A stretch of 64,000 bases of DNA from an uncultured Chitinophagaceae bacterium (GTDB lineage: Bacteria > Bacteroidota > Bacteroidia > Chitinophagales > Chitinophagaceae), in assembly GCA_937981995.1 (NCBI GenBank), contig CALJNC010000011.1:1-64000 (forward strand), in the 5' to 3' direction. Each line of letters begins with the position of its first letter. Within the stretch, counting starts at the first letter, position 1. Of this stretch, positions 1-9,342 are shown piece by piece. The translations under genes were made by a program, and so were the position numbers. The notes under the pieces were generated by a model. It saw nothing but the letters and a program-made list of their open reading frames with translations, had not been told where the DNA came from and ran no database searches.

Positions 1-75
1 AACTCCAAGGAGTATCAAGAAGTGATCAGACGTGGATTCAATATTGCCAACTATGGCGATGTATTTGAGCTGTAA
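1..75 (+). CDS. C-terminal end of an unidentified gene (partial)
   Basis: An open frame runs from the first base and ends in TAA at 73-75, giving 24 residues ending NYGDVFEL. The start lies outside the window. The stretch is too short to assign a family. It converges on the SGNH hydrolase gene, and a strong hairpin lies just after its stop. Confidence 0.6.
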   Translation, partial: NSKEYQEVIRRGFNIANYGDVFEL

Positions 76-89
76 AATCTTTTCTGAAA

Positions 90-137
90 AAACGTGGAGG
101 GTTTATGGCACTCGAGTACTATAAACCCTCCACGTTT
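90..137. repeat. 17-bp perfect inverted repeat with 14-nt loop (hairpin copy A)
   Basis: Arms at 90-106 and 121-137 are perfectly complementary and the loop is 107-120. It sits between two convergent genes, so it could serve as a bidirectional terminator. A second hairpin at 62267-62314 has the same arm length, the same loop length, 10 of 14 identical loop bases and the same stem ends (AAAC outside, GTTTAT inside), but a different 7-bp stem centre. This points to a repeat family and not only a terminator. Confidence 0.8.
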
Positions 138-140
138 AGA

Positions 141-2165
141 CTACTCCAAAATGATTTTTTGCGCAAAGCGTTTACCTTCCATTTCAAAAGTCAAAAAGTA
201 TAATCCTGCTTGCAGCTTACTTAAATTTATTTGCCCGTAACTTACATCTTCGGTTCTTACTATGCGTCCTTGTAAATCTTTGACCAAAATTGTCGTTGGA
301 ATTTTTTCACCTTCAAAATGAAGGATGCCATTACTCGGATTCGGAAATATTTTTAAACCTATGCTTTCAATATTTTCAATACTATTTGGGAATTTAATAA
401 TTGCCGATACTGGTATGCGCTCACTTTGACAATCGCCCTGCGGGTTAAATCCATAATGATAAAACACCTCACCACTCCAATTTCGTGGACTATAAATTGC
501 TCCAAATGTATGCGAAACTCCTCGCCCATTTAAAACAGCAATATCACTATTGCTATACACAGCCGCTGGACTATTCAAATAAGACAAACGGGCATTATTA
601 CTTTGAATATGAAGGTAAACGCCTAAAGTATCATTGGCTTGTAAGCTAATATCTGGTAAGTCTACTATTTCAAAATCACCTGTAGCTGCGGCATTTACAC
701 TATCGGTTCCCCAAGTATTCCATACACTTGGTATCATTTCATTGCCTACTGCAGTACCCATACGATTGTAAGCAACCACTTCTTGCGGACCATTGGCATT
801 CATTTTTACTTTAAGACTATCAATAATTATATCGCCCAGCGCTACTATATCAAACATCACCCCATTCCAATCTGTAGTTGTATTGCTTACAGTAAAAAGG
901 GAATTATAAAAATGTAAAGGACCTCTTACAGCCTCAGGATATATGGTTTGGTTAGCTGTTACATTATTAATTGGATATTGATTTCCATAGCCCAAAATAT
1001 TTCCTCCCGTAAGTGCATCATACCAAACGATAGTATCAGCAATCGCCGTACTGGCATTTAATAATGCATTCGCTCCAATAAAAACGGTGTCGTTCAATCC
1101 GCTAATTGTAGGATGCCCAAATGTGTTGAGTCGGAAAAAAGTTGAGGTGTCATTACTTTGATCGATATCCGTGCTATTCATCAAATGAGCTTGATAATTA
1201 TAATCCACACCATTATAATTATTGACAGTAGTAGATAAAGTATCAGAAATACAAGAGCTCAACCCACCGATACTCGATAAGGCCGTACTAAAGACAATAG
1301 CGTTGGTAGTATAGTCATAAGTTTCTAACATAACAAACTGATTGCTTGTGCTAGCTGCACCTAAATTAGTCAACACAACATTTAGTTGCATATTACTATC
1401 TCCACAAAGACTGGGACTTGAGACAAAAATACTGTGAACTTTGTGATCAGTATAACTCAATGTATCGCCAATAAAATTGGGTATTCCTTCGGCAATTACT
1501 TTCTGATTTAAAACAGCGTGAGCAGTATCATTTAAATGAACGCCATCTCCCGAATCCCATTGTGTAAGAACTGTATTGCCCGCTGAGGCAAAAGGATTCC
1601 AAAAGTCAATGGCACGTGCACCAAAGGCAACATTGATAGAATCACGAACAGCAGTTTGGACATTCATTTGCCCAGCACTTAAGCCATTACGCGGCTGTGT
1701 AGTACAAACCCAAACAGGAATACCTGCACTATCCGCAACATTTACAATAGTATGAAAATTAAACATTTGCTCATTTACACTATAGCCACTTGCGCCATCA
1801 TTTGATGGCATATTTACAATAACCGCATCAGCACCTAAAGTAATCGCTTGCGAAATATTATTCAATGGATTAGGCAAAGGTCGATTAGTTGGTGGTACAA
1901 ACCAATCTGGCATTATATGATAGGTGCGGGTTCCTCCAATAGCTAAATTGGTCACCAAATTGTTAGGGTTGATACTTTGCATATAGCTGCGATAGCGATT
2001 TACCCAAGCATTAGCTGAGCTCGTCGGACCCGTACCCGCCGCTGTTGAAGAGCCAATAACCACTACATGAATATCTGTAGATTTGGCGCATGGGTTAATT
2101 ATTGTTTGAGCATTTACCTTAGTAATAAATAGTAGACCTAAAATAAAGAGGATGTAGTTTTTCAT
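141..2165 (-). CDS. Secreted SGNH/GDSL-type hydrolase with T9SS sorting domain
   Basis: This 674-residue protein is probably a secreted esterase or lipase-like enzyme exported by the type IX system. The start is placed at 2165 because MKNYILFILGLLF...NAQ is a clean signal peptide; an ATG 7 codons upstream would extend it unnaturally. SGNH blocks are visible: GSS with probable nucleophile Ser40 in place of the classical GDS, AIGG, MPSND, and DGVHLN holding the Asp/His pair. The middle resembles CARDB or Ig-like segments. The last ~70 residues (FPNPSNG ... GLYFLTFE) are a type A T9SS sorting domain. The substrate is unknown. Confidence 0.8.
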   Translation of the reverse strand: MKNYILFILGLLFITKVNAQTIINPCAKSTDIHVVVIGSSTAAGTGPTSSANAWVNRYRSYMQSINPNNLVTNLAIGGTRTYHIMPDWFVPPTNRPLPNPLNNISQAITLGADAVIVNMPSNDGASGYSVNEQMFNFHTIVNVADSAGIPVWVCTTQPRNGLSAGQMNVQTAVRDSINVAFGARAIDFWNPFASAGNTVLTQWDSGDGVHLNDTAHAVLNQKVIAEGIPNFIGDTLSYTDHKVHSIFVSSPSLCGDSNMQLNVVLTNLGAASTSNQFVMLETYDYTTNAIVFSTALSSIGGLSSCISDTLSTTVNNYNGVDYNYQAHLMNSTDIDQSNDTSTFFRLNTFGHPTISGLNDTVFIGANALLNASTAIADTIVWYDALTGGNILGYGNQYPINNVTANQTIYPEAVRGPLHFYNSLFTVSNTTTDWNGVMFDIVALGDIIIDSLKVKMNANGPQEVVAYNRMGTAVGNEMIPSVWNTWGTDSVNAAATGDFEIVDLPDISLQANDTLGVYLHIQSNNARLSYLNSPAAVYSNSDIAVLNGRGVSHTFGAIYSPRNWSGEVFYHYGFNPQGDCQSERIPVSAIIKFPNSIENIESIGLKIFPNPSNGILHFEGEKIPTTILVKDLQGRIVRTEDVSYGQINLSKLQAGLYFLTFEMEGKRFAQKIILE

Positions 2166-2224
2166 TTCAGGAATAAATATAAACATTTAACAATCCTTCT
2201 TTATATATCCTTCCGTCAAAAAAT

Positions 2225-2232
2225 TACCTTCG
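2225..2232 (+). promoter_or_regulatory. -7 promoter box (TACCTTCG), near-leaderless
   Basis: The box matches TAnnTTTG at seven of eight positions and ends 4 nt before the ATG at 2237, so the mRNA would have almost no leader. No clear -33 element was seen. Confidence 0.45.
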
Positions 2233-2236
2233 CTCA

Positions 2237-2872
2237 ATGAAAGGCAAACTTTTACTACTTCTTTCGGCTATTCTATTTGCTTTGTTTGGATGGTTTGTGT
2301 TGACCAAATTATTTACGAGCAATGAACAACTCATCATTCCAGAAGGTGGTTTGGAAATAAACATGCCCGAAAAAACCTTTAAGGTAATAGAAAGTGATGG
2401 TGAGCCTATTCGTTTATCCCTAGGCCAAGTGAACCATAAACGCGCGGTAGTTGACATTTTATTAGGTGCAAGCAACCTAAAAAAAGAGGATATCAAAATA
2501 GGCGAATCAGTGCAGTTTACATACGAAAACAATGTCTATAATTTGAAGCTAACCGACATTGTCGCAAAAGTGATTGGAGAGGAAAACGCAACTTTTATTT
2601 TAACTAAAAAAGGTGCTTCTAAAGATGTTGCCATTGAAAAATCAGTTTCTGAAATTATTAAAGAAATAAATGAAAGCGAGATTGAAGTATTTAGAAGAAA
2701 AGCTAAAATACCCAAAAGACGTTTTTTAAGAAGACTAAAAAATAAATCAAAAAGAGCAGTAACCTTTGATGAGTTGCTTGCTATTGCCGAAGATCATTTT
2801 CCTAAACATCAAATTAGAGAAAACGGTACCTATTACAATAACGTGAGTGAATGGCTGAAGACAAAAAAATAA
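2237..2872 (+). CDS. Membrane-anchored protein of unknown function
   Basis: The protein has 211 residues. It begins with a single hydrophobic segment (about residues 4-26), which could be a signal anchor, followed by a predicted extracytoplasmic part rich in Lys and Glu. A basic stretch (RRKAKIPKRRFLRRLKNKSKR) lies near residues 152-172. The C-terminus (about 175-211) is a small separate unit. No family was recognised. It overlaps the start of tadA by 22 nt, so the two genes are translationally linked. Confidence 0.7.
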   Translation: MKGKLLLLLSAILFALFGWFVLTKLFTSNEQLIIPEGGLEINMPEKTFKVIESDGEPIRLSLGQVNHKRAVVDILLGASNLKKEDIKIGESVQFTYENNVYNLKLTDIVAKVIGEENATFILTKKGASKDVAIEKSVSEIIKEINESEIEVFRRKAKIPKRRFLRRLKNKSKRAVTFDELLAIAEDHFPKHQIRENGTYYNNVSEWLKTKK

Positions 2873-3321
2873 ATCCTTTTTCGCATGAACATTTTATGCG
2901 GCAAGCACTCATTGAAGCACAGAAAGCCAATGAGCAAGACGAAGTGCCTATTGGTGCCGTAGTGGTATTAAATAATCAAATAATAGGACGAGGACATAAC
3001 CAAACCGAACGCTTGCGCGATGCAACTGCCCATGCTGAAATGATTGCCTTAACGGCAGCATTTGAGTATGTAGGCAATAAAATAATACCTGAAGCTAAGC
3101 TTTACGTAACCATTGAGCCATGTATGATGTGTAGTGGCGCCTTATACTGGGGCCGTGTACAAACTATTATATATGGCGCCGCAGACGAAAAAAGCGGGTT
3201 TCTGAGCCAAGGGAAACATCATTTTTTCAAAAAAAAAGAAATAATAAGCGATATACTTCGAGATGATTGCCTTGATTTAATGCAACAGTTTTTTAAATCT
3301 AAAAGGGAATCTAAAGGCTAA
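2851..3321 (+). CDS. tadA: tRNA-specific adenosine deaminase TadA
   Basis: TadA deaminates adenosine 34 of tRNA-Arg to inosine in the cytoplasm. The zinc-deaminase motifs are intact: HAE (THAEMIAL) and PCxxC (EPCMMCSGAL), which supply the zinc ligands and proton shuttle. The 156-residue length is typical. The start at 2851 lies inside the previous gene and retains the usual HEHFMRQAL N-terminus. An ATG at 2896 is possible but would shorten the first helix. Confidence 0.92.
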   Translation: MAEDKKINPFSHEHFMRQALIEAQKANEQDEVPIGAVVVLNNQIIGRGHNQTERLRDATAHAEMIALTAAFEYVGNKIIPEAKLYVTIEPCMMCSGALYWGRVQTIIYGAADEKSGFLSQGKHHFFKKKEIISDILRDDCLDLMQQFFKSKRESKG

Positions 3322-3350
3322 ATACTCCTTTCTATAAACTTCAAAAACAT

Positions 3351-3358
3351 TATTTTTG
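3351..3358 (+). promoter_or_regulatory. -7 promoter box (TATTTTTG) of the DUF1573 gene
   Basis: This is an exact TAnnTTTG match ending 5 nt before the ATG at 3364, in a 42-nt gap after tadA. It implies a near-leaderless transcript. Confidence 0.5.
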
Positions 3359-3363
3359 CGATT

Positions 3364-3882
3364 ATGAATTCTACGGTAAAAACAATCTTACTTACACTAT
3401 TAACTCTTTCAGCACTTACAATAGCTATGATAGAAGTAAGCGGTGTAAGTACTGTTAAGTTGACAAAACTATTTGACTTCTCCTCAGACAAAAAAGAAAC
3501 AGCGAATGTTCCTATTGACCCTAATGCTGAGAAAAAAAAGCGTGAAGCCGAAGTACGTGCAATGGACAAAACAGTAATTAATGTTGAAAATCCTATCCAT
3601 CAATTTGAACGCATAATAGAAGGCGACAAAGCAAGACATACGTATACTGTAGAAAACGTAGGTGACAAACCACTTATGATAGCTAACGTACAGGTTAGTT
3701 GTGGTTGTACAGCGCCTGAGTTTCCAAAAGAACCAATTGCACCAGGACAAAAGGCTGACATTACACTTGAGTTTAACAGCTCAGGCAAGCCAGGTCATCA
3801 AAAAAAGAGTGCTTTGATTGTATGTAATGCATCAAATGCTCCCTACTCCATAGGTTTTGAAATTGATGTAGATAAGAAGTAA
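3364..3882 (+). CDS. DUF1573 domain protein
   Basis: This 172-residue protein has an N-terminal hydrophobic anchor (about residues 4-25) and a C-terminal DUF1573 domain (about 80-172) with the family's CGCT motif (VSCGCTAPEFPKEP) and a PGQKADI strand. DUF1573 proteins are Ig-like extracytoplasmic proteins of unclear function, common in Bacteroidota. The start is 5 nt after a -7 box, and tatC follows 5 nt after the stop, so the two are probably co-transcribed. Confidence 0.85.
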   Translation: MNSTVKTILLTLLTLSALTIAMIEVSGVSTVKLTKLFDFSSDKKETANVPIDPNAEKKKREAEVRAMDKTVINVENPIHQFERIIEGDKARHTYTVENVGDKPLMIANVQVSCGCTAPEFPKEPIAPGQKADITLEFNSSGKPGHQKKSALIVCNASNAPYSIGFEIDVDKK

Positions 3883-3887
3883 CCAAA

Positions 3888-4730
3888 GTGTTTGGAAGAG
3901 GCCAAGATAAAAAAGACCAAACCTTCATTGGTCATTTAGACGCATTTCGTTCGCATCTTCTTAGAATGTCTATTGCCCTAATTGGCGGTGCGATACTAGC
4001 TTTTATTTTTATTGAGACCATTTTTGATGTCATCATTCTAGCGCCTACTCATTCTGATTTTCCACCTTATGTATGGCTCTGTAGTATAGCTACAAAATTT
4101 GGCAAGCCTAACCTTTGCATGGATGATGTGGCTATCAGTTTTCAAAACGTAAAACTGAGCGGACAGTTTATGATGAGTATTACCTCATCACTAGTCTTTG
4201 GGTTTATGGCAGCCTTCCCGTACATTATTTATGAGCTATGGCAGTTTTTAAAACCAGCCTTAACCCCTCGTGAATTAAAGCTAAGTAGAGGAATGATTTT
4301 CTGGGTGTCTCTTTTATTTTTCTCGGGCGTATTGTTTGGGTATTATATTATAACGCCTTACACCGTTAACTTTTTTGCTAATTATACCATTAGCCCTCAG
4401 TTTGAAAATATTATTAAAATTGATGATTATCTAAGTACAGTCATCAGTTTAGCCTTAGGCACAGGCCTAATTTTTGAGCTGCCTATTCTTGTATTTTTCC
4501 TTTCTAAAATTGGATTAGTTACTCCACGCTATATGCGCGAGTATCGCAAGTATGCCATTGTTATTGTACTTGTATTAGCCGCAATTATTACACCGCCTGA
4601 TATGGTTTCACAAGTAATTGTAGCCATCCCTATTATGATTTTATATGAAATAAGTATTCGTATTTCTGCACGAATTGAAAGGAAGCAAATCGATAGTGAG
4701 AAAGAATTGCTAAAAAACTATAAATCGTAG
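3888..4730 (+). CDS. tatC: Sec-independent protein translocase TatC
   Basis: TatC is the twin-arginine signal receptor of the Tat export pathway in the inner membrane. The 280 residues show six hydrophobic segments, an N-terminal FIGHLDAFRSHLLR (matching the usual EHLxELRxR) and the conserved YELWQFLKPALTPRE loop. Translation starts at GTG 3888; no nearby in-frame ATG fits. No tatA is present in the window. A terminator hairpin overlaps its stop codon. Confidence 0.93.
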   Translation: MFGRGQDKKDQTFIGHLDAFRSHLLRMSIALIGGAILAFIFIETIFDVIILAPTHSDFPPYVWLCSIATKFGKPNLCMDDVAISFQNVKLSGQFMMSITSSLVFGFMAAFPYIIYELWQFLKPALTPRELKLSRGMIFWVSLLFFSGVLFGYYIITPYTVNFFANYTISPQFENIIKIDDYLSTVISLALGTGLIFELPILVFFLSKIGLVTPRYMREYRKYAIVIVLVLAAIITPPDMVSQVIVAIPIMILYEISIRISARIERKQIDSEKELLKNYKS

Positions 4731-4737
4731 TTTTTTT
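4712..4737 (+). terminator. Intrinsic terminator after tatC
   Basis: AAAAAACTA (4712-4720) pairs with TAGTTTTTT (4728-4736) around a 7-nt loop and ends in a T run. The tatC stop codon TAG forms part of the descending arm. Confidence 0.6.
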
Positions 4738-4785
4738 CATCTCATTACCAAAAAGAAGCAGAAAGCTTTTTTAACTTTAAACTAT

Positions 4786-5268
4786 ATGAAAAAGATTTTC
4801 TTACTCTTGAGCTTAACACTTGTTGCCATGCCGCAATTAAAGGCACAAGATAATGTGGCCGAAATTGCACATGCATTTATCAAAGCATTAAAATCAAATA
4901 ATATCAAACTCATAGAAAATCGCTTCATAGATATAAACGCAGCTTATGCTATACTGCCAAAAGAAAGTGCTGGTTTAAATGCAAGAGATAAAAACAATAA
5001 ATACCTTAAGCCAATACATCAAAAGTTTAAAACTGATTTTGATAAAATTCAACAAGAAATAAAAGACAAAGAGATTAATATTAGAAGAATTGACCTTCGA
5101 TCGTATAAATTAGAAAATAGAAAAAGCGGCGACCCCATCAAGCCATTAGGCATGAGCTTATTTATTAATTATAATAATAAGGAACAACTCATACCCGTAT
5201 CTGTAGTAGAAATTGACGAGCGATGGTACGTAATAGAAATACTTAATACCACGGATTTATTCAAGTAA
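4786..5268 (+). CDS. Small secreted protein of unknown function
   Basis: The protein has 160 residues with a typical signal peptide (MKKIFLLLSLTLVAMPQLKAQ). The mature part alternates helices and strands, beginning with a helix-rich stretch (AEIAHAFIKALKSNN) and ending in WYVIEIL. The pattern is reminiscent of small NTF2-like secreted proteins, but this is a guess. It converges on the BNR protein gene with one base between the stop codons. Confidence 0.65.
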   Translation: MKKIFLLLSLTLVAMPQLKAQDNVAEIAHAFIKALKSNNIKLIENRFIDINAAYAILPKESAGLNARDKNNKYLKPIHQKFKTDFDKIQQEIKDKEINIRRIDLRSYKLENRKSGDPIKPLGMSLFINYNNKEQLIPVSVVEIDERWYVIEILNTTDLFK

Positions 5269-5269
5269 A

Positions 5270-8101
5270 TTATTTCCTTTTTATAATCTTGAGTTTGGTA
5301 CTTGCCTTTTGCTTCATGGCATTTTCAATCTCAATATAATAATCTCCTACGGGTAAGTAATACTTACCATCATCAGAAGGTTCAATATCAGCCGTTACGT
5401 TTTTCTTATAATTTTCATCAAAGCTCATATTGTATGGTATAGTATTCCAACCCTTCCCAGCAATCATCGTGCGTTTATAAATTAATTTTTTTCTTGCATT
5501 TAATACACGCAATACGCCTTGACCACTTGATTGTGTAAAAAAAGTAACCGGTATATTATAGGAAGTTGCTTTTGCAAAACTTGCCCATTTTTTTCCTAAC
5601 TGACGACTGTGTTTTTTTTCTACAATAGGAAGTACTTCAATTTGCTTATTGGTATAGTCGTTTAATTTTTGCACCAAACTTAATGAAGAAATATAAACGG
5701 ATCTTCCGTGTGTGCCTACTACTATTTCATTATCTCTTTTTTGAATTGCTATATCGTGTACTGCTACCCGTGGTAATCCTCCATGCCATGGACTGTAGCT
5801 CTTTCCATTATTGTGCGATACATATAAACCATTATCTGTACCTACATAAAGTATTCCTGCTTTTTTAGGATCTTCCTTTATTACATTAATAGGCTCGAAT
5901 GGTAAATTGTTACTTATCGAAGTCCAACTTGTACCATAATCATCAGAGCGATATAAATAAGGCGCAAAATCATCGTCGCGGTATCCATTTAAACTTGCAT
6001 ACACTCGACCTTCAATATGTTCGCTAGCAGTTACTCTTGAAACCCATTTACCTACAGGCAAACCAGTAGAAACTATATGCCAATTATAACCTACATCATC
6101 ACTCCGCCAAATGGAACCATCATCTGTACCTACATATAACAAACCAAACTTTTTAGGACTTTCAGTAATCATAGTTAAAGTACCAAAAGGAACATTCCCT
6201 TTTTTAGTTGTAAGCGTTAGGTCTTCACTTAGAGTTGTAAGTTTTGAGCCTTTATTCATTGAGCGATGAAATTTATTACTCCCATAATAAAAAATATCTT
6301 GGTTGTGTTTGCTTAAATGAATTGGCGTTTGCCAATTAAACCGAAACGCTTTTTGCCCTATGTCATGTACCGGTTTTATGCTTATACGCTTGCCGCCACC
6401 TTTGCGCATATAATTACCAAACTGATATCCTAAATAAACCGTATTATTATTACGGCTATCTACTTGCACTTGCATACCATCTCCGCCGCCAAGGCGTTTA
6501 TAAGCATACTGCCCTTGCTGCTGCCAACGGGTATTTTCTTTTGTTTGGCTACTGCCAACCCAAGTGCCATTGTCCTGCAAACCGCCATATACATTATAAG
6601 GTTTAGCATTATCAACTGCTACCGTATAAAATTGACCCACTGCTGGTGTATTGCATAAGGACCACTTTGCTCCCTCGTCATAAGTAATATTTATACCTCC
6701 ATCATTACAAGCAATTACATGCTTTGGGTTTTTAGGATTAATCCAAACTCTATGATAATCAGGATGGCAATTATCTCCATCTTTTTGCTCAAAAGTCTTA
6801 CCACCATTGTTGCTCATTAATAAAGGATACCCCCCTATCCATACTTTATTTTCATCTTGCGGAGAAACAGATATTGTACCAAAGTAATAACCGTAGGTAA
6901 AATAAACACCGTCCATTAATTTCTTGTTTACTTTCTTCCAACTGGCTCCGCCATTATCACTTTTATAAAGCTCCGCACCATAAACAGGTGTTTCAAATAA
7001 ACTGGCATCTGCATCAGCTAAACGCCATTTACCAATATCAGCAATCGTATAGTCACCGTTTTTTACATCTGTGCGTATGCTTTGTACATCATACTTTTTA
7101 GGATATCCATTTTGGATTAGATAGTCTTTAAATTTATTAGTTGATAAATTATCAAACTCCGTTTCGGTCATTTTTAAAAAATCACTCGACTTTAATTTCT
7201 TACTTTTTTTATCATCTTGCTGATGAAAATTATTATCCAATAAGGCGTAAATGGCATTTGGATTAGAAGAGCTAAGAGCAATCCCAATTCGACCAACACC
7301 TTCCCCTTGTGGGAATCCATTGCTGCCTAAGGTTATTTTTTTCCATGTCAAACCTGCATCTGTACTTTTCCATATAGCAGAACCTTGTCCGCTTCCTACA
7401 AAGTTCCATGCTTTTCTTGTGCGTGTCCAACTAGCTGCATACAACTCATTAGAATTTGTTGGACTTAGAAGCAAATCAACACAGCCCGTACTATCGTTTA
7501 CATACAAGGTCTTATCCCATGTGCGACCACCATTGCTTGTTTTAAAAATACCTCGCTGCTTGTTTTTAGAATACAAATGTCCTAGTGCGGCAACCCATGC
7601 AATATTTTTATCATTTGGATGCAAAATTATTTTACCAATATGGTGCGTTTCTTCCAAGCCGTAATGCTCCCATGATTTACCTCTATCGTACGTTTTAAAA
7701 ATTCCAAGCCCTGCATAAGATGATCTTGAAGAGTTTACCTCTCCCGTTCCAACCCATAAAATATTGTCTTGCCAATTCATAGCAATATCACCTATGGTAT
7801 GTGTTGCTTCATTATCAAAAATAGGCTCAAAGGACAATCCATTATTATTAGTATACCAAACGCCTCCACTTGCATAGCCTACAAAAAATTCATTCGTATT
7901 CTGAGGGTTTACATCAATATCTACTACCCGACCACTCATTATGGTTGGTCCTACTGAGCGAAATTTTACACTGTCCAAATAACTCTCGGCCGCATAAATA
8001 TTTTCAAACGTTTGTAAACGCTTTACCGAAGAGGCAATATTTTGTGCAAACAGCACGTTATTGGATAACAGGATAACAATAATTGTGAAAAACTTATACA
8101 T
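5270..8101 (-). CDS. Large secreted VPS10/BNR-repeat propeller protein
   Basis: This 943-residue protein has a signal peptide (ending LFAQ) and many Asp-box (BNR) repeats of the type S/T-x-D/N-x-G-x-x-W, for example KTYDRGKSW, KTSNGGRTW, KSTDAGLTW, RSDDVGYNW and RSDDYGTSW. These mark one or two sortilin/VPS10-like or GH74-like beta-propellers over about residues 45-830. A beta-rich tail of about 100 residues follows and lacks an obvious T9SS domain. Members are often annotated as glycosyl hydrolases, but no catalytic residue can be assigned here. Periplasmic or surface location is inferred. Confidence 0.8.
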   Translation of the reverse strand: MYKFFTIIVILLSNNVLFAQNIASSVKRLQTFENIYAAESYLDSVKFRSVGPTIMSGRVVDIDVNPQNTNEFFVGYASGGVWYTNNNGLSFEPIFDNEATHTIGDIAMNWQDNILWVGTGEVNSSRSSYAGLGIFKTYDRGKSWEHYGLEETHHIGKIILHPNDKNIAWVAALGHLYSKNKQRGIFKTSNGGRTWDKTLYVNDSTGCVDLLLSPTNSNELYAASWTRTRKAWNFVGSGQGSAIWKSTDAGLTWKKITLGSNGFPQGEGVGRIGIALSSSNPNAIYALLDNNFHQQDDKKSKKLKSSDFLKMTETEFDNLSTNKFKDYLIQNGYPKKYDVQSIRTDVKNGDYTIADIGKWRLADADASLFETPVYGAELYKSDNGGASWKKVNKKLMDGVYFTYGYYFGTISVSPQDENKVWIGGYPLLMSNNGGKTFEQKDGDNCHPDYHRVWINPKNPKHVIACNDGGINITYDEGAKWSLCNTPAVGQFYTVAVDNAKPYNVYGGLQDNGTWVGSSQTKENTRWQQQGQYAYKRLGGGDGMQVQVDSRNNNTVYLGYQFGNYMRKGGGKRISIKPVHDIGQKAFRFNWQTPIHLSKHNQDIFYYGSNKFHRSMNKGSKLTTLSEDLTLTTKKGNVPFGTLTMITESPKKFGLLYVGTDDGSIWRSDDVGYNWHIVSTGLPVGKWVSRVTASEHIEGRVYASLNGYRDDDFAPYLYRSDDYGTSWTSISNNLPFEPINVIKEDPKKAGILYVGTDNGLYVSHNNGKSYSPWHGGLPRVAVHDIAIQKRDNEIVVGTHGRSVYISSLSLVQKLNDYTNKQIEVLPIVEKKHSRQLGKKWASFAKATSYNIPVTFFTQSSGQGVLRVLNARKKLIYKRTMIAGKGWNTIPYNMSFDENYKKNVTADIEPSDDGKYYLPVGDYYIEIENAMKQKASTKLKIIKRK

Positions 8102-8145
8102 AATAATTAAAATGCTTCACTAATTTAGCGAAGGAACAGACAGCA

Positions 8146-8877
8146 TTGAGAAATTTTATCACATATTTTATTTTAGTTTGCCTAAGCTTACCTGCTTTAG
8201 CTCAAAACACCGCAAAGCAATTACCCAATCAATTTGAAATTGCGGTAAATGGAGATACTATTAATCGAACGAATGCGCAGGGCAAACGCTCAGGTATTTG
8301 GAGCATATATAATGAAAGCCGCTTTGGCGACGACTCTTTTTATGACATTGGTGAATATACCGAAGATAAAAAACATGGTGTATGGAAAATGTACAGCAAA
8401 AGTGGCTTACTTATAAAAGCGGTAAACTATTATAATAATTATAAGCATGGGGAGGCAAAGTTTTATGACCAAGGCCGATTAGTATGTGTAGGACAAAATA
8501 AAGCATTACGTACCGATGTGGCCTATGACACCATATTAGTTGAGGACGCTATAACCAATGAATTAAAAGAACGAATTATTCCTACCTCTTTAGGTTCTGT
8601 ACGTCATGGATTATGGGTATACTACAAACCGCCCTTTAAGGAAATTACTCGTATTGAAGAGTATCAGTTAGATGAGCTAATTTATGAGAAAGATTATACC
8701 ACCAAGACGGATAGTATGGCCATTCAAAAAAAGCTAGCCACCTATCCTCATGCATCGGGTAAATTACCTCCTGGTATTTGGAGACGAAAAAAAGGAAAAG
8801 CACCTGTACGATTTACAGATTTTCCTGAAAATGCAAAATTTATCAAACCCAATCCGGGCAAGAAAAAGAAACATTAA
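8146..8877 (+). CDS. Secreted MORN-like repeat protein (YwqK-type)
   Basis: The 243 residues start at TTG 8146 because it gives a clean signal peptide (MRNFITYFILVCLSLPALAQ) and no ATG fits. Repeats such as GKRSGIW, KKHGVWKMYSKSG, YKHGEAKFYDQGR and VRHGLWVYY are MORN_2/YwqK-type motifs. Such proteins are often labelled antitoxins in databases, which is not justified by the sequence alone. A TAATTTAG box lies about 17 nt upstream. The C-terminus is very basic (GKKKKH). Confidence 0.7.
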   Translation: MRNFITYFILVCLSLPALAQNTAKQLPNQFEIAVNGDTINRTNAQGKRSGIWSIYNESRFGDDSFYDIGEYTEDKKHGVWKMYSKSGLLIKAVNYYNNYKHGEAKFYDQGRLVCVGQNKALRTDVAYDTILVEDAITNELKERIIPTSLGSVRHGLWVYYKPPFKEITRIEEYQLDELIYEKDYTTKTDSMAIQKKLATYPHASGKLPPGIWRRKKGKAPVRFTDFPENAKFIKPNPGKKKKH

Positions 8878-8896
8878 GTAGTGAACGAAGAGTTTT

Positions 8897-9280
8897 TTAC
8901 TTTACTTCTGAAGCCTTTTGAGAAAGTGCCTTATCTAGTTTAACACCTATTTCTTCAATTGTTTTTTGAAACTGTTTGGTATCAATATTCTGCTCAAGTT
9001 CTGAGCCTACTTTTATAATAATAGAAGCTAACTTACTAAAATCTAAATCCTCTACAATTTCAAGAACCTGATCAGCGTTTTTATTTAAATCCTTTGTAGT
9101 ACGATCCACTACTTTTTGAATTTTTTTCCAATCTGCTTTTTCTACCGTTTTCTCTAATTGATCTATACTCTTATTAATTTCTTGGGTTACTTTCTTTGCT
9201 TCCTTGTTGCTCATTACTTGAGCTTGTAAGCTAATGCCGAAACCAATAAATGCAATTAATAATAAAATTCCTTTTTTCAT
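8897..9280 (-). CDS. Small secreted helical protein
   Basis: The 127 residues begin with a signal peptide (MKKGILLLIAFIGFGISLQAQ). The rest is charged and helical, rich in Lys, Glu and Asp, with three repeated blocks of the pattern KxVEKxDWKKIQKVV, EIVEDLDFSKLASII and TKQFQKTIEEIG. No family was recognised; a small periplasmic coiled-coil protein is likely. Confidence 0.65.
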   Translation of the reverse strand: MKKGILLLIAFIGFGISLQAQVMSNKEAKKVTQEINKSIDQLEKTVEKADWKKIQKVVDRTTKDLNKNADQVLEIVEDLDFSKLASIIIKVGSELEQNIDTKQFQKTIEEIGVKLDKALSQKASEVK

Positions 9281-9342
9281 AACTCAGTAAAGTTCGTTTG
9301 AATTATTGGGTCTTTGACCTTAGGGTTTGTTAAAAAAAACGT